Shown piece after piece: positions 28,801 to 36,891 of a stretch of DNA of 64,000 nt. A program made the translations under genes and the position numbers. Under the pieces are notes generated by a model, which was given only the letters and a program-made list of their open reading frames with translations, ran no database searches and had not been told where the DNA came from. Source of the stretch: Pedobacter jejuensis (GTDB lineage: Bacteria; Bacteroidota; Bacteroidia; Sphingobacteriales; Sphingobacteriaceae); contig NZ_RBEE01000042.1 in assembly GCF_003725795.1 (NCBI RefSeq), positions 248,001 to 312,000 on the forward strand. Reading direction: 5' to 3'. Position 1 is the first letter of the stretch. Every line of letters begins with the position of its first letter.

Positions 28801-29220
28801 TTTCAACTTGATTTTCTTTTCCAGTTTGTAAAACAGAAAGCATATAATATTTACAGCTACCTCAATACATTTGGCTTCCCGGCGCCTGGTGGAAACTATA
28901 ATTTACCAGAAGATATCCTGAAGTATAACTTATCTTATAGTACACTGGCTAGTTCCGATGCTGCTCAGGCCTACAATAATTACTTTAAATTGTCCAGCGC
29001 TACCGTAAGCGATGCGTCTTTTATCAGGCTGAAAAATGTTTCCCTTACCTATAAATTTCCGCAGGGCATCAAGGAAATCGGAGTAAAAAATTTAAGTATT
29101 TATTTAAGAGGTCAAAATCTCTGGACGAAAACCAAGTACGTTGGATTTGATCCGGAAACTCAGGGAACGGGAATTCCCCCATTGAAATTACACACTTTAG
29201 GTTTACAAGCTTCATTTTAA
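25891..29220 (+). CDS. SusC/RagA-type TonB-dependent receptor with STN signalling domain
   Basis: 1109 residues. The long start (MNFSAIIKGMPKGWPPPKI before the hydrophobic MKLITLIIIITLVQASA) is usual for this family. Then come a secretin/TonB STN domain (about 40-115, ITLNETNATLEKVLKLVEKQ), a carboxypeptidase-regulatory-like domain (about 130-205), a TonB-box-like VQVIGYGTTTKR, the plug domain (LAGRMAGVQV ... AIYGSRAANGVVLITTKKG) and a 22-strand barrel ending in F. It imports a ligand across the outer membrane with SusD, six bases downstream, and signals to FecR. Confidence 0.94.
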   Translation: MNFSAIIKGMPKGWPPPKIFLIMKLITLIIIITLVQASAKGYGQKITLNETNATLEKVLKLVEKQSGFVFFYDAEDVKQVVNVHVKNASLEDALAVCLKNVALTYKIAEKTIFLQRMKSAVNQKKNPLAMNELIDVHGKVIDEKGVPLPGVTVTVKATGRTVITATNGEFNLIGVDENADVLFSFIGYKTVSVKARRELSTIQLQASVSTLDNVQVIGYGTTTKRLTTGSIATIKSEDIEKQPVSNPVLTLAGRMAGVQVTEGSGISGGNFRIIIQGQNTINAGVLPLYIIDGVPFGGQPIESTAGASTSAPPIVGGLGLSPLNTLSPNDIESISILKDADATAIYGSRAANGVVLITTKKGRSGKTKLDVDVYSGISEISRMLPMLNAEQYLSIRNQAFKNDGITPTTANAADLTQFNSGSDNNFQEIFFGNTGHFTNVNATLSGGNELTQFLVSANVRHEGSILPGNSGDDRAEIRYNLQHHTADNKFFFNTAVSFTKDNNNIVPLYINQIYALPPNLPLYNSSGKLAWYTGYNNPEAALKNVYSVKTNNLLANATVGYNILPGFSFKTDLGYNRIGVNSITASLIAAQNPANAASATGEVTKISTTNELIVIEPQLNYARNFGKGKLEALLGGTYQNANNEQDLFLLGAFRNDALYNDLGSITPLINANGLVKTRYASVFSRLNFNWDNKYIISGSYRRDGSSRFSPGNRFGNFGSVGAAWIFSEEDFIKNHLSWLSFGKLRSSYGSIGNDQINDYGYAQLYQSGFTSYNGQTGLSPSSIVNDGNYTWEVTKKFNLAIDLGLLKDRISISGNFFRNTTSNLLVYNVPVASQAGFDGYTGNLPGTLVQNRGFEFELNTSNISSKRFTWKTSANLTIARNKLLAYPGLSTAYYSTGYFSQGYAIGQSLNLLSGYQYTGMVDGIPKVADLNGDGFISPGLAINQKGDFDILGTKDPKFYGGLNNSISFDRFQLDFLFQFVKQKAYNIYSYLNTFGFPAPGGNYNLPEDILKYNLSYSTLASSDAAQAYNNYFKLSSATVSDASFIRLKNVSLTYKFPQGIKEIGVKNLSIYLRGQNLWTKTKYVGFDPETQGTGIPPLKLHTLGLQASF

Positions 29221-29226
29221 TAGCAT

Positions 29227-30624
29227 ATGAAACAGATCACTCAACATAAGCCAGCATTATATCACACCCATTCTTCAAGACTGTACTTGAATTTAGGGAA
29301 AACCGGCATCAAACCTGGGCTCATCCTAACCCTGGTTTTGTTCCTGTTCAGCAGTTGTAACAAACTCGTCGAAGTAGGGCCGAAAAAGAACAGCCTTACC
29401 CCGGAAGCAGTCTTTTCAGATTCTGTAACGGTAAACTCCGCACTTATTGCATTATATGCTCAAGGCGGAGCATATAGCGGTAGCCTAACTTACCTAAACA
29501 GTTTGTACAGCGACGAACTTACTAATCCTAGTTACCCGCAATACCAGGGTAATGCATTGAATTCAGCAGATCAAAGCGCGGGAACAATCTGGCAAGAGTC
29601 TTATGCCATCATCTATAAGGCAAATGCCATTATCGAAGGCGTTCAAAAATCTGCTTCATTATCATCTGTAGCTAAATTACAGGCGATGGCAGAGGCTAAA
29701 TTTTTCAGGGCCTTTTGCCATTTTTATCTGGTTAATATCTTCGGTAATGTTCCTTTAATCACTACGACTGATTTGGCAGTAACCAGACGTCAGCCACAAA
29801 CTTCTGCTTTATTGGTATACCAGCAAATGATCAATGATTTGTTGGATGCAGCAGCAAATCTGCCTGCCGATTATTCCAGGTCAGGGGGCGCATGCGTCAG
29901 AGTGAATCAGTTTGCTGCCAGGGCGTTACTAGCCAGGGTATATCTGTATAATAAAGATTACCAAAATGCAGTCATACAATCCGGTCTGGTTATCGGTAGT
30001 AGTAATTATGGACTATCAGGCGATTTGAATGCGGTTTTCCTGGCTAACAGCAATGAGGCAATATGGCAATACGATTCTAGCATTGTCGGGTATCCTGAAA
30101 TTGCGCAGAACTTTGTACCCGTATCAGGAGCACAGCCACAATTTATTGTTTCCTCATTCTTGCTTAACTCTTTTGAAAGTGTTGATGCACGTAAAAGTTC
30201 CTGGATAGGGACATCAGCTGGTTTTCCATATCCATCCAAATATTTCGCATTGTCGGGCGGAAGGCAATTTGATGTGGTTTTAAGATTGTCCGAGCAATAT
30301 TTGATCCGTTCTGAGGCACGGGCCCAGCTGAATGACGTCACAGGTGCGCAAACCGATTTGAATATGATTAGAAAACGCGCTGGACTAGCGAATACCTCAG
30401 CCGCTGATAAGGCTACTTTGCTACTGGCAATTGAACAGGAAAGACGTGTTGAGCTTTTTTGCGAATGGGGCAATCGTTTTCTGGATCTGAAAAGAACAGG
30501 CAGGCTTGATGCCGTATTGGGTGCAGAAAAATCTGGGGTATGGAAATCAAATGCGGCTTTATTTCCGATACCAGCGATAGAGATTGGAAAAAATAACAAT
30601 TTGTTACAGAACCCAGGTTATTAA
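29227..30624 (+). CDS. SusD/RagB-family outer-membrane lipoprotein
   Basis: 465 residues. An N-terminal hydrophobic segment ends in the lipobox LFSSC, so a surface lipoprotein is expected. The TPR-like SusD fold is visible: LTPEAVFSDSVTVNSALIALYAQGG, AEAKFFRAFCHFYLVNIFGNVPL, AARALLARVYLYNKDY, and the C-terminal ERRVELFCEWGNRFLDLKRTGRL ... LFPIPAIEI. It caps the SusC barrel and binds the substrate. It starts six bases after SusC. The substrate is not deducible, since no glycosidase is nearby. Confidence 0.94.
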   Translation: MKQITQHKPALYHTHSSRLYLNLGKTGIKPGLILTLVLFLFSSCNKLVEVGPKKNSLTPEAVFSDSVTVNSALIALYAQGGAYSGSLTYLNSLYSDELTNPSYPQYQGNALNSADQSAGTIWQESYAIIYKANAIIEGVQKSASLSSVAKLQAMAEAKFFRAFCHFYLVNIFGNVPLITTTDLAVTRRQPQTSALLVYQQMINDLLDAAANLPADYSRSGGACVRVNQFAARALLARVYLYNKDYQNAVIQSGLVIGSSNYGLSGDLNAVFLANSNEAIWQYDSSIVGYPEIAQNFVPVSGAQPQFIVSSFLLNSFESVDARKSSWIGTSAGFPYPSKYFALSGGRQFDVVLRLSEQYLIRSEARAQLNDVTGAQTDLNMIRKRAGLANTSAADKATLLLAIEQERRVELFCEWGNRFLDLKRTGRLDAVLGAEKSGVWKSNAALFPIPAIEIGKNNNLLQNPGY

Positions 30625-30630
30625 GCAATT

Positions 30631-31827
30631 ATGAAAAAAATACAGCTAAACATAAATTCTTCCATCAACACCAGACTTCTGGTGTTGATGTTGATGCTAC
30701 ACATTAACTATGCTAAGGCACAAACAAACATGGTAGGCCGTTACCGCTTAACCCTGGACCTTGAGCAGGCAAAAGCACACCCTAAAAAAATCTATTTCTG
30801 TTACGACGCTTTTAGTAAAGGTGAAAAAGTATCCTACATTGACAGTGCAATCGTAAATAACGGCAAGGTTGAATTTACCGGTGTAATCAATGAACCCCAT
30901 GAAGCTCAATTATCTCTTAACCATCCATTGTCGAAACAAATGGCAAACGAAGGAGACCGGCTGAATTTTTACCTTACAACCGGCACGATAAACATCATTG
31001 TTGGCGATTCATTAAATCGCTACACCCAAACAGGGGGCTACTTCCTGAAAGACTATCAGGCTTTTTCAAAGGTTAAAAGCTATTATGACCATAAGGTTAT
31101 TGCTTTGGCGATGAAAACAATGCAATTGGATCGTCATAAAGATTCCACCCAATACCATCAGGCAACTAAGGAATTTGATCAGATGGTCGATTTCTATGCG
31201 AACAATGTATGCAAAAACTGGGTCATGCAACATCCTGCAACTCCTGTCTCTTTGTTACCGTTGCGATGGTTTGCCGGAAGCGTAATCAACGATCCCTTCG
31301 GAGTCGATTCTGTGTATAACCATTTAACGAAATCTGTCAAAATTTTACCTTCAGCACTCGACATTAAGCGACGAATTGATAACGTAAAGCGGTCGGCCAT
31401 TGGGAATGAAGCACCGCTATTTACGATGGCGGATACTGCTGGAAGGCCCGTATCACTTAATACCTATCGGGGAAGCTATGTATTACTTGACTTTTGGGCG
31501 AGTTGGTGCGCGCCCTGCCGCCGGGAAAATCCCAACATTATCGCCAACTTTAATAAGTATCATTCCAGAAATTTCATGGTCATCAGCGTTTCACTTGATA
31601 ATCAGGGTACCAGAAGCGCCTGGTTAAAAGCCATTATTAATGACAAACTTGAAAAATGGCCGCACCTTTCTGATCTTAAGGGCTTCAACAGTGCGGCAGC
31701 GTTGCTTTATGGCGTTCAAGCCGTTCCCCAAAATTTCTTAATCGATCCGACTGGTAAGATCATAGGAAAAAATCTTTTCAGCACCGAATTGATCCAAAAG
31801 CTGGAGCAAGTTCTTAATGCACATTGA
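30631..31827 (+). CDS. TlpA-like thiol-disulfide oxidoreductase with DUF4369
   Basis: 398 residues with a signal peptide (ending NYAKAQ). The N-terminal beta-rich region fits DUF4369, followed by a helical linker. From about residue 255 there is a thioredoxin-fold domain with LDFWASWCAPCRRENPN (redox pair CAPC) and the cis-Pro region AVPQNFLID. A periplasmic reductant of protein disulfides is expected. It starts six bases after SusD and is followed by a second, similar gene. Confidence 0.9.
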   Translation: MKKIQLNINSSINTRLLVLMLMLHINYAKAQTNMVGRYRLTLDLEQAKAHPKKIYFCYDAFSKGEKVSYIDSAIVNNGKVEFTGVINEPHEAQLSLNHPLSKQMANEGDRLNFYLTTGTINIIVGDSLNRYTQTGGYFLKDYQAFSKVKSYYDHKVIALAMKTMQLDRHKDSTQYHQATKEFDQMVDFYANNVCKNWVMQHPATPVSLLPLRWFAGSVINDPFGVDSVYNHLTKSVKILPSALDIKRRIDNVKRSAIGNEAPLFTMADTAGRPVSLNTYRGSYVLLDFWASWCAPCRRENPNIIANFNKYHSRNFMVISVSLDNQGTRSAWLKAIINDKLEKWPHLSDLKGFNSAAALLYGVQAVPQNFLIDPTGKIIGKNLFSTELIQKLEQVLNAH

Positions 31828-31846
31828 TACAAATACTAAAATAAAC

Positions 31847-32989
31847 ATGAAATACATCAGATTTTTAATGATCGCTGCCGTAGCGACTATATATTCGCAG
31901 ATGCTTTATGCGCAGGCTAATACCTACGTTATAAATGGAAAAATCGACGAATTGAACATACCCGCTAAAGCCTATTTGAACTATAAAAGTGCCGCTGGCT
32001 GGCAAATGGATTCGACTTTGATTAAGCAAGGTAAATTTAGTTTCTCGGGCACGGTTCCCAACGATCAACAAGCCACGCTGTTTGTTAACAAGTCAGGAAG
32101 TGGTGTGCGCTCAAGAAACACCGTTTCCTTTATATTATACCTTGAACCTGGAAATATTAATGTAGTCAGTCCGGATTCAGTGGGAAATGCTGTGATTTCC
32201 GGCGGACCGTTGAATACAGATAATGCCCGTCTGACTGCATTGATGTCAACAGTAAATAAAAAAGTGAATATGATGATTAGCGACTACCAAAAAGCAACGA
32301 AAGAGGTGAAAGCGACCAGGGAATTTAATGATAAAATGGAAAAGACACGAGACTCAATTAGTAGGGAGCAAAATAGCGTTAACTATTCTTTTATAAAGGG
32401 CAATCCCAATTCATTGATCAGCTTATTTGCTCTCCAGAACTACGCAGGTTCTTTTCCCGACGTCAATCAGCTGGAAACGATTTTTAATTCTTTATCCAAA
32501 AACGTCCAGTCTTCTGAACTAGGCAAAGACTATGCTGCCGAGATTGCGAGGATGAAAACCACGGAGATCGGCGCAATCGCTCCGGATTTTACGCAGGCAG
32601 ACACATCCGGTAAAGCCATATCACTTCATGATTTTAAAGGTAAATATGTGCTACTTGACTTTTGGGCAAGCTGGTGCGGTCCCTGCCGGGCGGAAAATCC
32701 AAACGTGGTTGCTGCCTACAACAAATATAAAGGCAGTGGATTCACGGTTGTCGGTATATCACTTGACCAGCAGGGAGCGAAAGATAAATGGTTAAATGCC
32801 ATCCACAATGATCACTTAACTTGGACGCAGCTGTCAGATCTAAAATCCTGGAAGAATCAGGTGGCAATGCTATATTCTGTTCAAGCGATTCCACAAAATT
32901 TTCTTATCGACCCCGATGGCAAAATTGTAGGTAAGAACCTCCAAGGGCAGGATCTCAATAATAAACTTCAAGAGATTTTTAAGAAATAA
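31847..32989 (+). CDS. TlpA-like thiol-disulfide oxidoreductase with DUF4369, second copy
   Basis: 380 residues from the ATG at 31847, which places the signal peptide (MKYIRFLMIAAVATIYSQMLYAQ) at the start; an earlier ATG overlaps the preceding gene. Same layout as its neighbour: an N-terminal DUF4369-type region, then thioredoxin fold with WASWCGPCRAENPN and AIPQNFLIDPDG. The two are tandem paralogues sharing much of the C-terminal domain. It closes the sigma/FecR/SusCD locus, with a strong terminator 36 bases on. Confidence 0.9.
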   Translation: MKYIRFLMIAAVATIYSQMLYAQANTYVINGKIDELNIPAKAYLNYKSAAGWQMDSTLIKQGKFSFSGTVPNDQQATLFVNKSGSGVRSRNTVSFILYLEPGNINVVSPDSVGNAVISGGPLNTDNARLTALMSTVNKKVNMMISDYQKATKEVKATREFNDKMEKTRDSISREQNSVNYSFIKGNPNSLISLFALQNYAGSFPDVNQLETIFNSLSKNVQSSELGKDYAAEIARMKTTEIGAIAPDFTQADTSGKAISLHDFKGKYVLLDFWASWCGPCRAENPNVVAAYNKYKGSGFTVVGISLDQQGAKDKWLNAIHNDHLTWTQLSDLKSWKNQVAMLYSVQAIPQNFLIDPDGKIVGKNLQGQDLNNKLQEIFKK

Positions 32990-33024
32990 AACGGTTGTAA
33001 AAGGCTACTCATTACAACAAAACA

Positions 33025-33060
33025 AAAACTCATACTGATTCGTTTTTCAGTATGAGTTTT
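33025..33060 (+). terminator. Terminator of the SusCD-TlpA locus
   Basis: Perfect 14-base stem AAAACTCATACTGA / TCAGTATGAGTTTT with an 8-base loop, right after the last TlpA gene. Confidence 0.85.
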
Positions 33061-33143
33061 AAATATAGAACAGCTTTAATATTCTTACCTTTGCAGGGAA
33101 ATGTTAAAAAGGCTAATCGCAATATGTTTATTAATTGCCCTTC

Positions 33144-33258
33144 TGGATAAATCAGAGTGGATTAACCCCATGTCACCGGTAATAAAACTATTGTAAAGTT
33201 TTGCTTGCCTGCATGTTAGTAAAATGGCGGAAAGGGGTCAAATGAATTGGTTTGTCCA
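33144..33258. repeat. Miniature inverted-repeat element, copy 3
   Basis: Starts TGGATAAATCAGAGTGG and ends TGGTTTGTCCA. The inner GATTAACCCCATGTCACC and TGGCGGAAAGGGGTCAAA face each other. 115 bases. It matches copy 2 in reverse orientation along its full length, including AAAGTTTTGCTTGCCTGCAT. Confidence 0.8.
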
Positions 33259-33339
33259 ATGATATCGGAAACAAGAGAATAATCACCTTTTCTTAAATTC
33301 TATCAAATAACGGCCCATTGTTTAGAGACATATATGCGG

Positions 33340-34197
33340 TTAAGTCATTATTCTTACTTTTAAGTTTTGAGCAGCTTTTCTAAAATCAAATGTATCAAAT
33401 CCTTCCAAATTTTTTAAAGCGGTGAGTTCATCTTCATATCCACTTGAATTAAGCTTACGGATAACTTCCGCATCGGTAGACATCAGTTCAATTTTACTCA
33501 GGTTACCATCGATAATCGCCTTTCTGATGATCCCAGCCAGTTGTTTGTTTGCAAATAAATGCTCCTGCTTTTTAAAATAATCCTCGTTTAATCTTTTGTA
33601 TTGTTGACTGAACCATTTCGCAGATGCCACAGTAGATATAACAAACTTTCCGTCTTTAACAGCCAGGTCATTCAAGAAGTTTTTTACTTCATTACTATTG
33701 ATCATATCAGCGTGATACAGGTCACGTAGCGTGTAGTCTAGACGGTCGGCGCAGATTTCTGGCAGCGGTTGTTCGAGAAGCGTATAATTGTCAAAGCTAT
33801 TTAGGATATCATTCAGATTATATTTGGCAAGTATTGAAGGAATGGTTGAACTACTGAGAACCTCCTGAAAAATGGTTTCATGAAAATCCACTTCTTTATG
33901 GTCAAAAACAGCGTCTATAACGTGGGAGAAAGCTGTATGTGACAAATCATGCAACATTGCTGCAGCCCGTTCCCGGAGATTTCCCCCGAACCGCGTTACC
34001 AGCCAGTAAACACCCAAGGAATGATCGAAACGGGTATGATTAAGAAGAGGGTTAACCAAATAGAGAGCGCCGCCCTGGTGTACCTCTTTTAATCGTTGAA
34101 AAGGAGCCGATAAAACGATTTCCTGAAAAACACCCTCAACTTCAAAATTACCATATAGAGTATCTGCAATATTCATCTGTCCATCAATAGCTGACAA
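33340..34197 (-). CDS. HD-domain phosphohydrolase-like protein
   Basis: 285 residues. It carries NHTRFDHSLGVYWLV and, about 30 residues on, MLHDLSHTAFSHVID, the HD metal-binding pattern of dGTPase/SAMHD1-like metal-dependent phosphohydrolases. A later DRLDYTLRDLY adds the distal Asp/Arg. Substrates in this group include (d)NTPs and other phosphoesters, so the specific reaction is not assigned. It stands alone between two miniature elements. Confidence 0.8.
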   Translation of the reverse strand: MSAIDGQMNIADTLYGNFEVEGVFQEIVLSAPFQRLKEVHQGGALYLVNPLLNHTRFDHSLGVYWLVTRFGGNLRERAAAMLHDLSHTAFSHVIDAVFDHKEVDFHETIFQEVLSSSTIPSILAKYNLNDILNSFDNYTLLEQPLPEICADRLDYTLRDLYHADMINSNEVKNFLNDLAVKDGKFVISTVASAKWFSQQYKRLNEDYFKKQEHLFANKQLAGIIRKAIIDGNLSKIELMSTDAEVIRKLNSSGYEDELTALKNLEGFDTFDFRKAAQNLKVRIMT

Positions 34198-34416
34198 AAT
34201 TAAGAAATATTAATAAATAACTTAATTTACCTTTAATCAACATTACTTATTTGTATCGATGATATAGATGACATTAAGGCTTATCTTTCTATTAACGTTA
34301 TCAAAAAAGCGTCGATTTTGATAGGGCTTAAAGATTTCCTTTTTAGTTATTGTCACACAAAACGAAGGTCTTGCTAAAGATATTGTTTATGCTGATTCTT
34401 CAAGTCTAGAGTAATT

Positions 34417-34544
34417 TTATTACTGATTTTCTGCCATTGACCCCATCTCACCAAAAATACCAAACCTATAACTTATTCACTGTTAGATAATTGATATAAC
34501 CAATAAAATTGGCGAAACGGGGCCGAAGGTTTTATTTTATCCAC
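34417..34544. repeat. Miniature inverted-repeat element, copy 4 (decayed left end)
   Basis: Inner CCATTGACCCCATCTCACCAA and TTGGCGAAACGGGGCC face each other. The right end reads GGTTTTATTTTATCCAC, while the left end is degenerate. The core (ATAACTTATTCACTGTTAG) resembles the core of copy 1. The outer left boundary is approximate. Confidence 0.6.
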
Positions 34545-34719
34545 TTCAATACATTTTTTAAAATTTTTACCGAAGAAAAAGATCGAGAGAAGTTATGTTA
34601 GAGAATAATTTTGATAGTCATTAAGGCACAAAGAAACACACATACAGGTTGTGTAAAATGTACACTATGTGAACGAAGCCCGTTTTATTCTTTAAGGTTG
34701 TTGAAAATATAGAAAGTTG

Positions 34720-34998
34720 ATGAAACCTTTCAATTACTGTAGAGTTAATAATGCAATAATTTACGGTTTAGCTATGTTAAGAAAAAATGATACAAGGATA
34801 ATATTTACTAATGACAATGTAATTGTACTAAGGGTGGTTGATGATGCTCATTCAAAATACAGAGTTTTCATTGACGGAATCGATAAAGGCTATTTACTTA
34901 AAAGTGACGGTATTTTTATTCCAGAACCACAAACAGAAATATCACTCAAAATTATATTAAAATTGAACGAACTAGCAAATAAAAGCGAAGCAGCATAA
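34720..34998 (+). CDS. Small hypothetical protein (92 aa)
   Basis: I do not recognise it. ATG at 34720 (a TTG lies one codon before). It has a mixed alpha/beta composition with VIVLRVVDDAHSKYRVFIDGIDKGYLL and ends LNELANKSEAA. No signal peptide or cysteines. It stands alone between a miniature element and the istA remnant; about 260 bases after it hold no gene. Confidence 0.5.
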   Translation: MKPFNYCRVNNAIIYGLAMLRKNDTRIIFTNDNVIVLRVVDDAHSKYRVFIDGIDKGYLLKSDGIFIPEPQTEISLKIILKLNELANKSEAA

Positions 34999-35264
34999 AT
35001 TATTCAACGACTATGTAGGGCATGGTGAATAACAGAAATCCCTTTCATTAATTTACACAGTAATTTCTGATTTTACAATATGATTTATCATATATTGGCC
35101 ATACACGCTGTTTATATTATTGATTTTTTTTCAATTTATTAAACCCCTTGCACTTTTTTTGGTGTAGAAGTTCTTCAAAGATGGACTCTTCAATATGGAA
35201 CAAACCTTATCGAAAATTCCTGCAAAAATTTAAACCTTTGTTAAACTTTGCCACGTAAATTTCT

Positions 35265-35860
35265 AGCGCTTTTGCGAATGAACTGCTTTTACAAAAGTAT
35301 ATTGACTACAGGGCAGCATGGCAACGAATACCTCAACCGGTACAAGTTCTCCCGTAGCTTTATCAATATATCCTAATTTCTTGCCACAGAAATCAATGTA
35401 AAGCTTCTCGCCGGCCTTGTGCTCCAGTTTTCCACTATGGTTGTTGAGCTTTTTCCATTTTCGGTAATGAAGGGTAAACTGGGTATATTTAATATCCCTT
35501 GGGGTGTTTTTTTATATAATCCTTCCAAAGCGCCTAAAGGGTACACCCAGGCTTGGTTAACTCCTTTTTAAAAGAAGGGAATAAAGCGGAAAGCTCCTCA
35601 TAGCGCTGTTTCTCGGTTTGACTCTCTTCAGTGAAAAGATCATTCAAATCGGATTCACAAAGTTCGTTAAGCTCCTCATAGGTTATCCCAAGCTCGGTAA
35701 ACCGCTTGATGTACCCATCAACAGTCTTACGGTTAATTTTCAATATGAGAGCCACCTTCCTGTTGCTGAATCTCTTTAGCTTTAATGCAATCGAAGTGCG
35801 AAGTTCCATGATATCAATTCGTTGTCCTGCCATGTATCTGCTTTTATATTTCAGATACAT
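35265..35860 (-). pseudogene. istA: IS21-family istA transposase, decayed and truncated
   Basis: The first 108 codons (MELRTSIALKLKRFSNRKVALILKI... with a helix-turn-helix, YIKRFTELGITYEELN) match the IstA N-terminus. A TAG then interrupts (after KPGCTL). Reading on gives ALWKDYIKKHPKGY; after a one-base shift TQFTLHYRKWKKLNN, then HKAGEKLYIDFCGKKLGYIDKA and VEVFVAMLPCSQYTFVKAVHSQK, the region around the first catalytic Asp. It stops there, so more than half of istA and all of istB are missing. It is non-functional. Confidence 0.85.
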
Positions 35861-36020
35861 GACTATAATAAATCATGGAAAGTGGCCCATTGACCCCCGT
35901 TTTTTGGAAGTTCGGCATAAATAATTTTGGCCCGATTACCTCCGTTTTATATAAAGCTAATAACGGAAGGATGACCCAATGACCAGCGAAATGAGTGTCC
36001 CAGTGACTTGTTGTGTTGTA
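35861..36020. mobile_element. Left end region of the decayed IS21-like element
   Basis: The region upstream of the istA start holds several partly similar blocks: GACCCCCGTTTTTTGG, TTTTGGCCCGATTACC, and GGATGACCCAATGACCAGCG. IS21-family ends carry such multiple internal repeats for transposase binding. It abuts miniature element copy 5, with which it shares end sequence. Confidence 0.55.
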
Positions 36021-36136
36021 GTGGATAAACCAGAATAGATTGACCACGTCACACCAGAAATAAATTATTATAAAGTATTACTTGTCAATTGATTAGTAAT
36101 TTGGCAGAAAGGGGTTAATCAGATTGGTTTATCCAC
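36021..36136. repeat. Miniature inverted-repeat element, copy 5, with perfect ends
   Basis: Begins GTGGATAAACCA and ends TGGTTTATCCAC, a perfect 12-base inverted repeat, 116 bases apart. Inside, TTTGGCAGAAAGGGGTTAAT matches copies 2 and 3. It directly adjoins the istA remnant, which links the family to IS21-like transposition. Confidence 0.85.
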
Positions 36137-36573
36137 ATAAATCTGAGATCACAACAAAACCAAATGGGATAAATATGTTTATAATACTACCTTAGAAAGC
36201 TGTCCCTAGCGAATACACCAACTTCTTAAGCTCATAATCACCATAATAAATTACATCTCCAACCATTATTTTTTTGACTTTATAACGGACGTGGTTCGGC
36301 TTGAGACAATTACATGGTGCCATTATCAATTATTATCCCACGGAGTAGCATGATCCTGATTAATTTTCGAAATCCACATTGATCTCAAAACACTACCCGT
36401 AAGCTTTTTAACTATCAAGAAGATTTTAAACTCTAAAATTTCGTTGGTACTTACCAACGTAATATCGTTAAGAGCTTATATTTTCTTAGCACCATTGATA
36501 ATCAACCAAAATCAATAATTAATAGTCAGTTAGTAAATCATATTGACCGCCTTCGACATTAAAAACTAGTTAA
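36137..36573. other. Spacer upstream of the recombinase operon
   Basis: About 435 bases without a credible gene on either strand. It holds a perfect 8-base inverted repeat at 36442-36459 and is the likely promoter region of the small gene/recombinase pair. Confidence 0.45.
36442..36459. promoter_or_regulatory. Perfect inverted repeat, possible operator or recombinase site
   Basis: CGTTGGTACTTACCAACG: 8-base arms separated by 2 bases, 115 bases upstream of the recombinase operon. The symmetry fits a dimeric DNA-binding protein; it has no T-run and is too short for a terminator. Confidence 0.4.
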
Positions 36574-36891
36574 ATGGAAAGCAAAAAAATAAAGAATAAA
36601 GTCCTGAAAGTAGACCAGGAATTTATATCACAGTTGCAAGCAAAAGACCTAGACCATTTTAGCTTTAAAGATTGCTTAAAAAAACAAAATGAAGTGGTAT
36701 CAATCAATCCAAAAGATTTTACTTCCCAAAAATATCAAAAACACGCTCAAGGGAACAAAAAACAGTTAGAAAATATTGAAAATAATATCATAAAAATAAA
36801 TGAAAATAAAGAAGATAAATTACTAAATTTAATAGTTAAAATCATTGTTAAATCCACTCTGGAACAATTATATGGAAAAGAAAGCAATTAG
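36574..36891 (+). CDS. Small lysine-rich protein upstream of the recombinase
   Basis: 105 residues, rich in Lys, Asn and Glu and mostly helical. I do not recognise the family. Its last 20 bases overlap the recombinase start (ATG at 36872), a translational-coupling arrangement, so it is likely a cofactor or regulator of recombination such as a directionality factor. That role is inference from position only. Confidence 0.6.
   Translation: MESKKIKNKVLKVDQEFISQLQAKDLDHFSFKDCLKKQNEVVSINPKDFTSQKYQKHAQGNKKQLENIENNIIKINENKEDKLLNLIVKIIVKSTLEQLYGKESN

Noticed and set aside
30006..30599. 197-codon minus-strand frame inside susD
   Set aside because: Antisense to a clear SusD protein.
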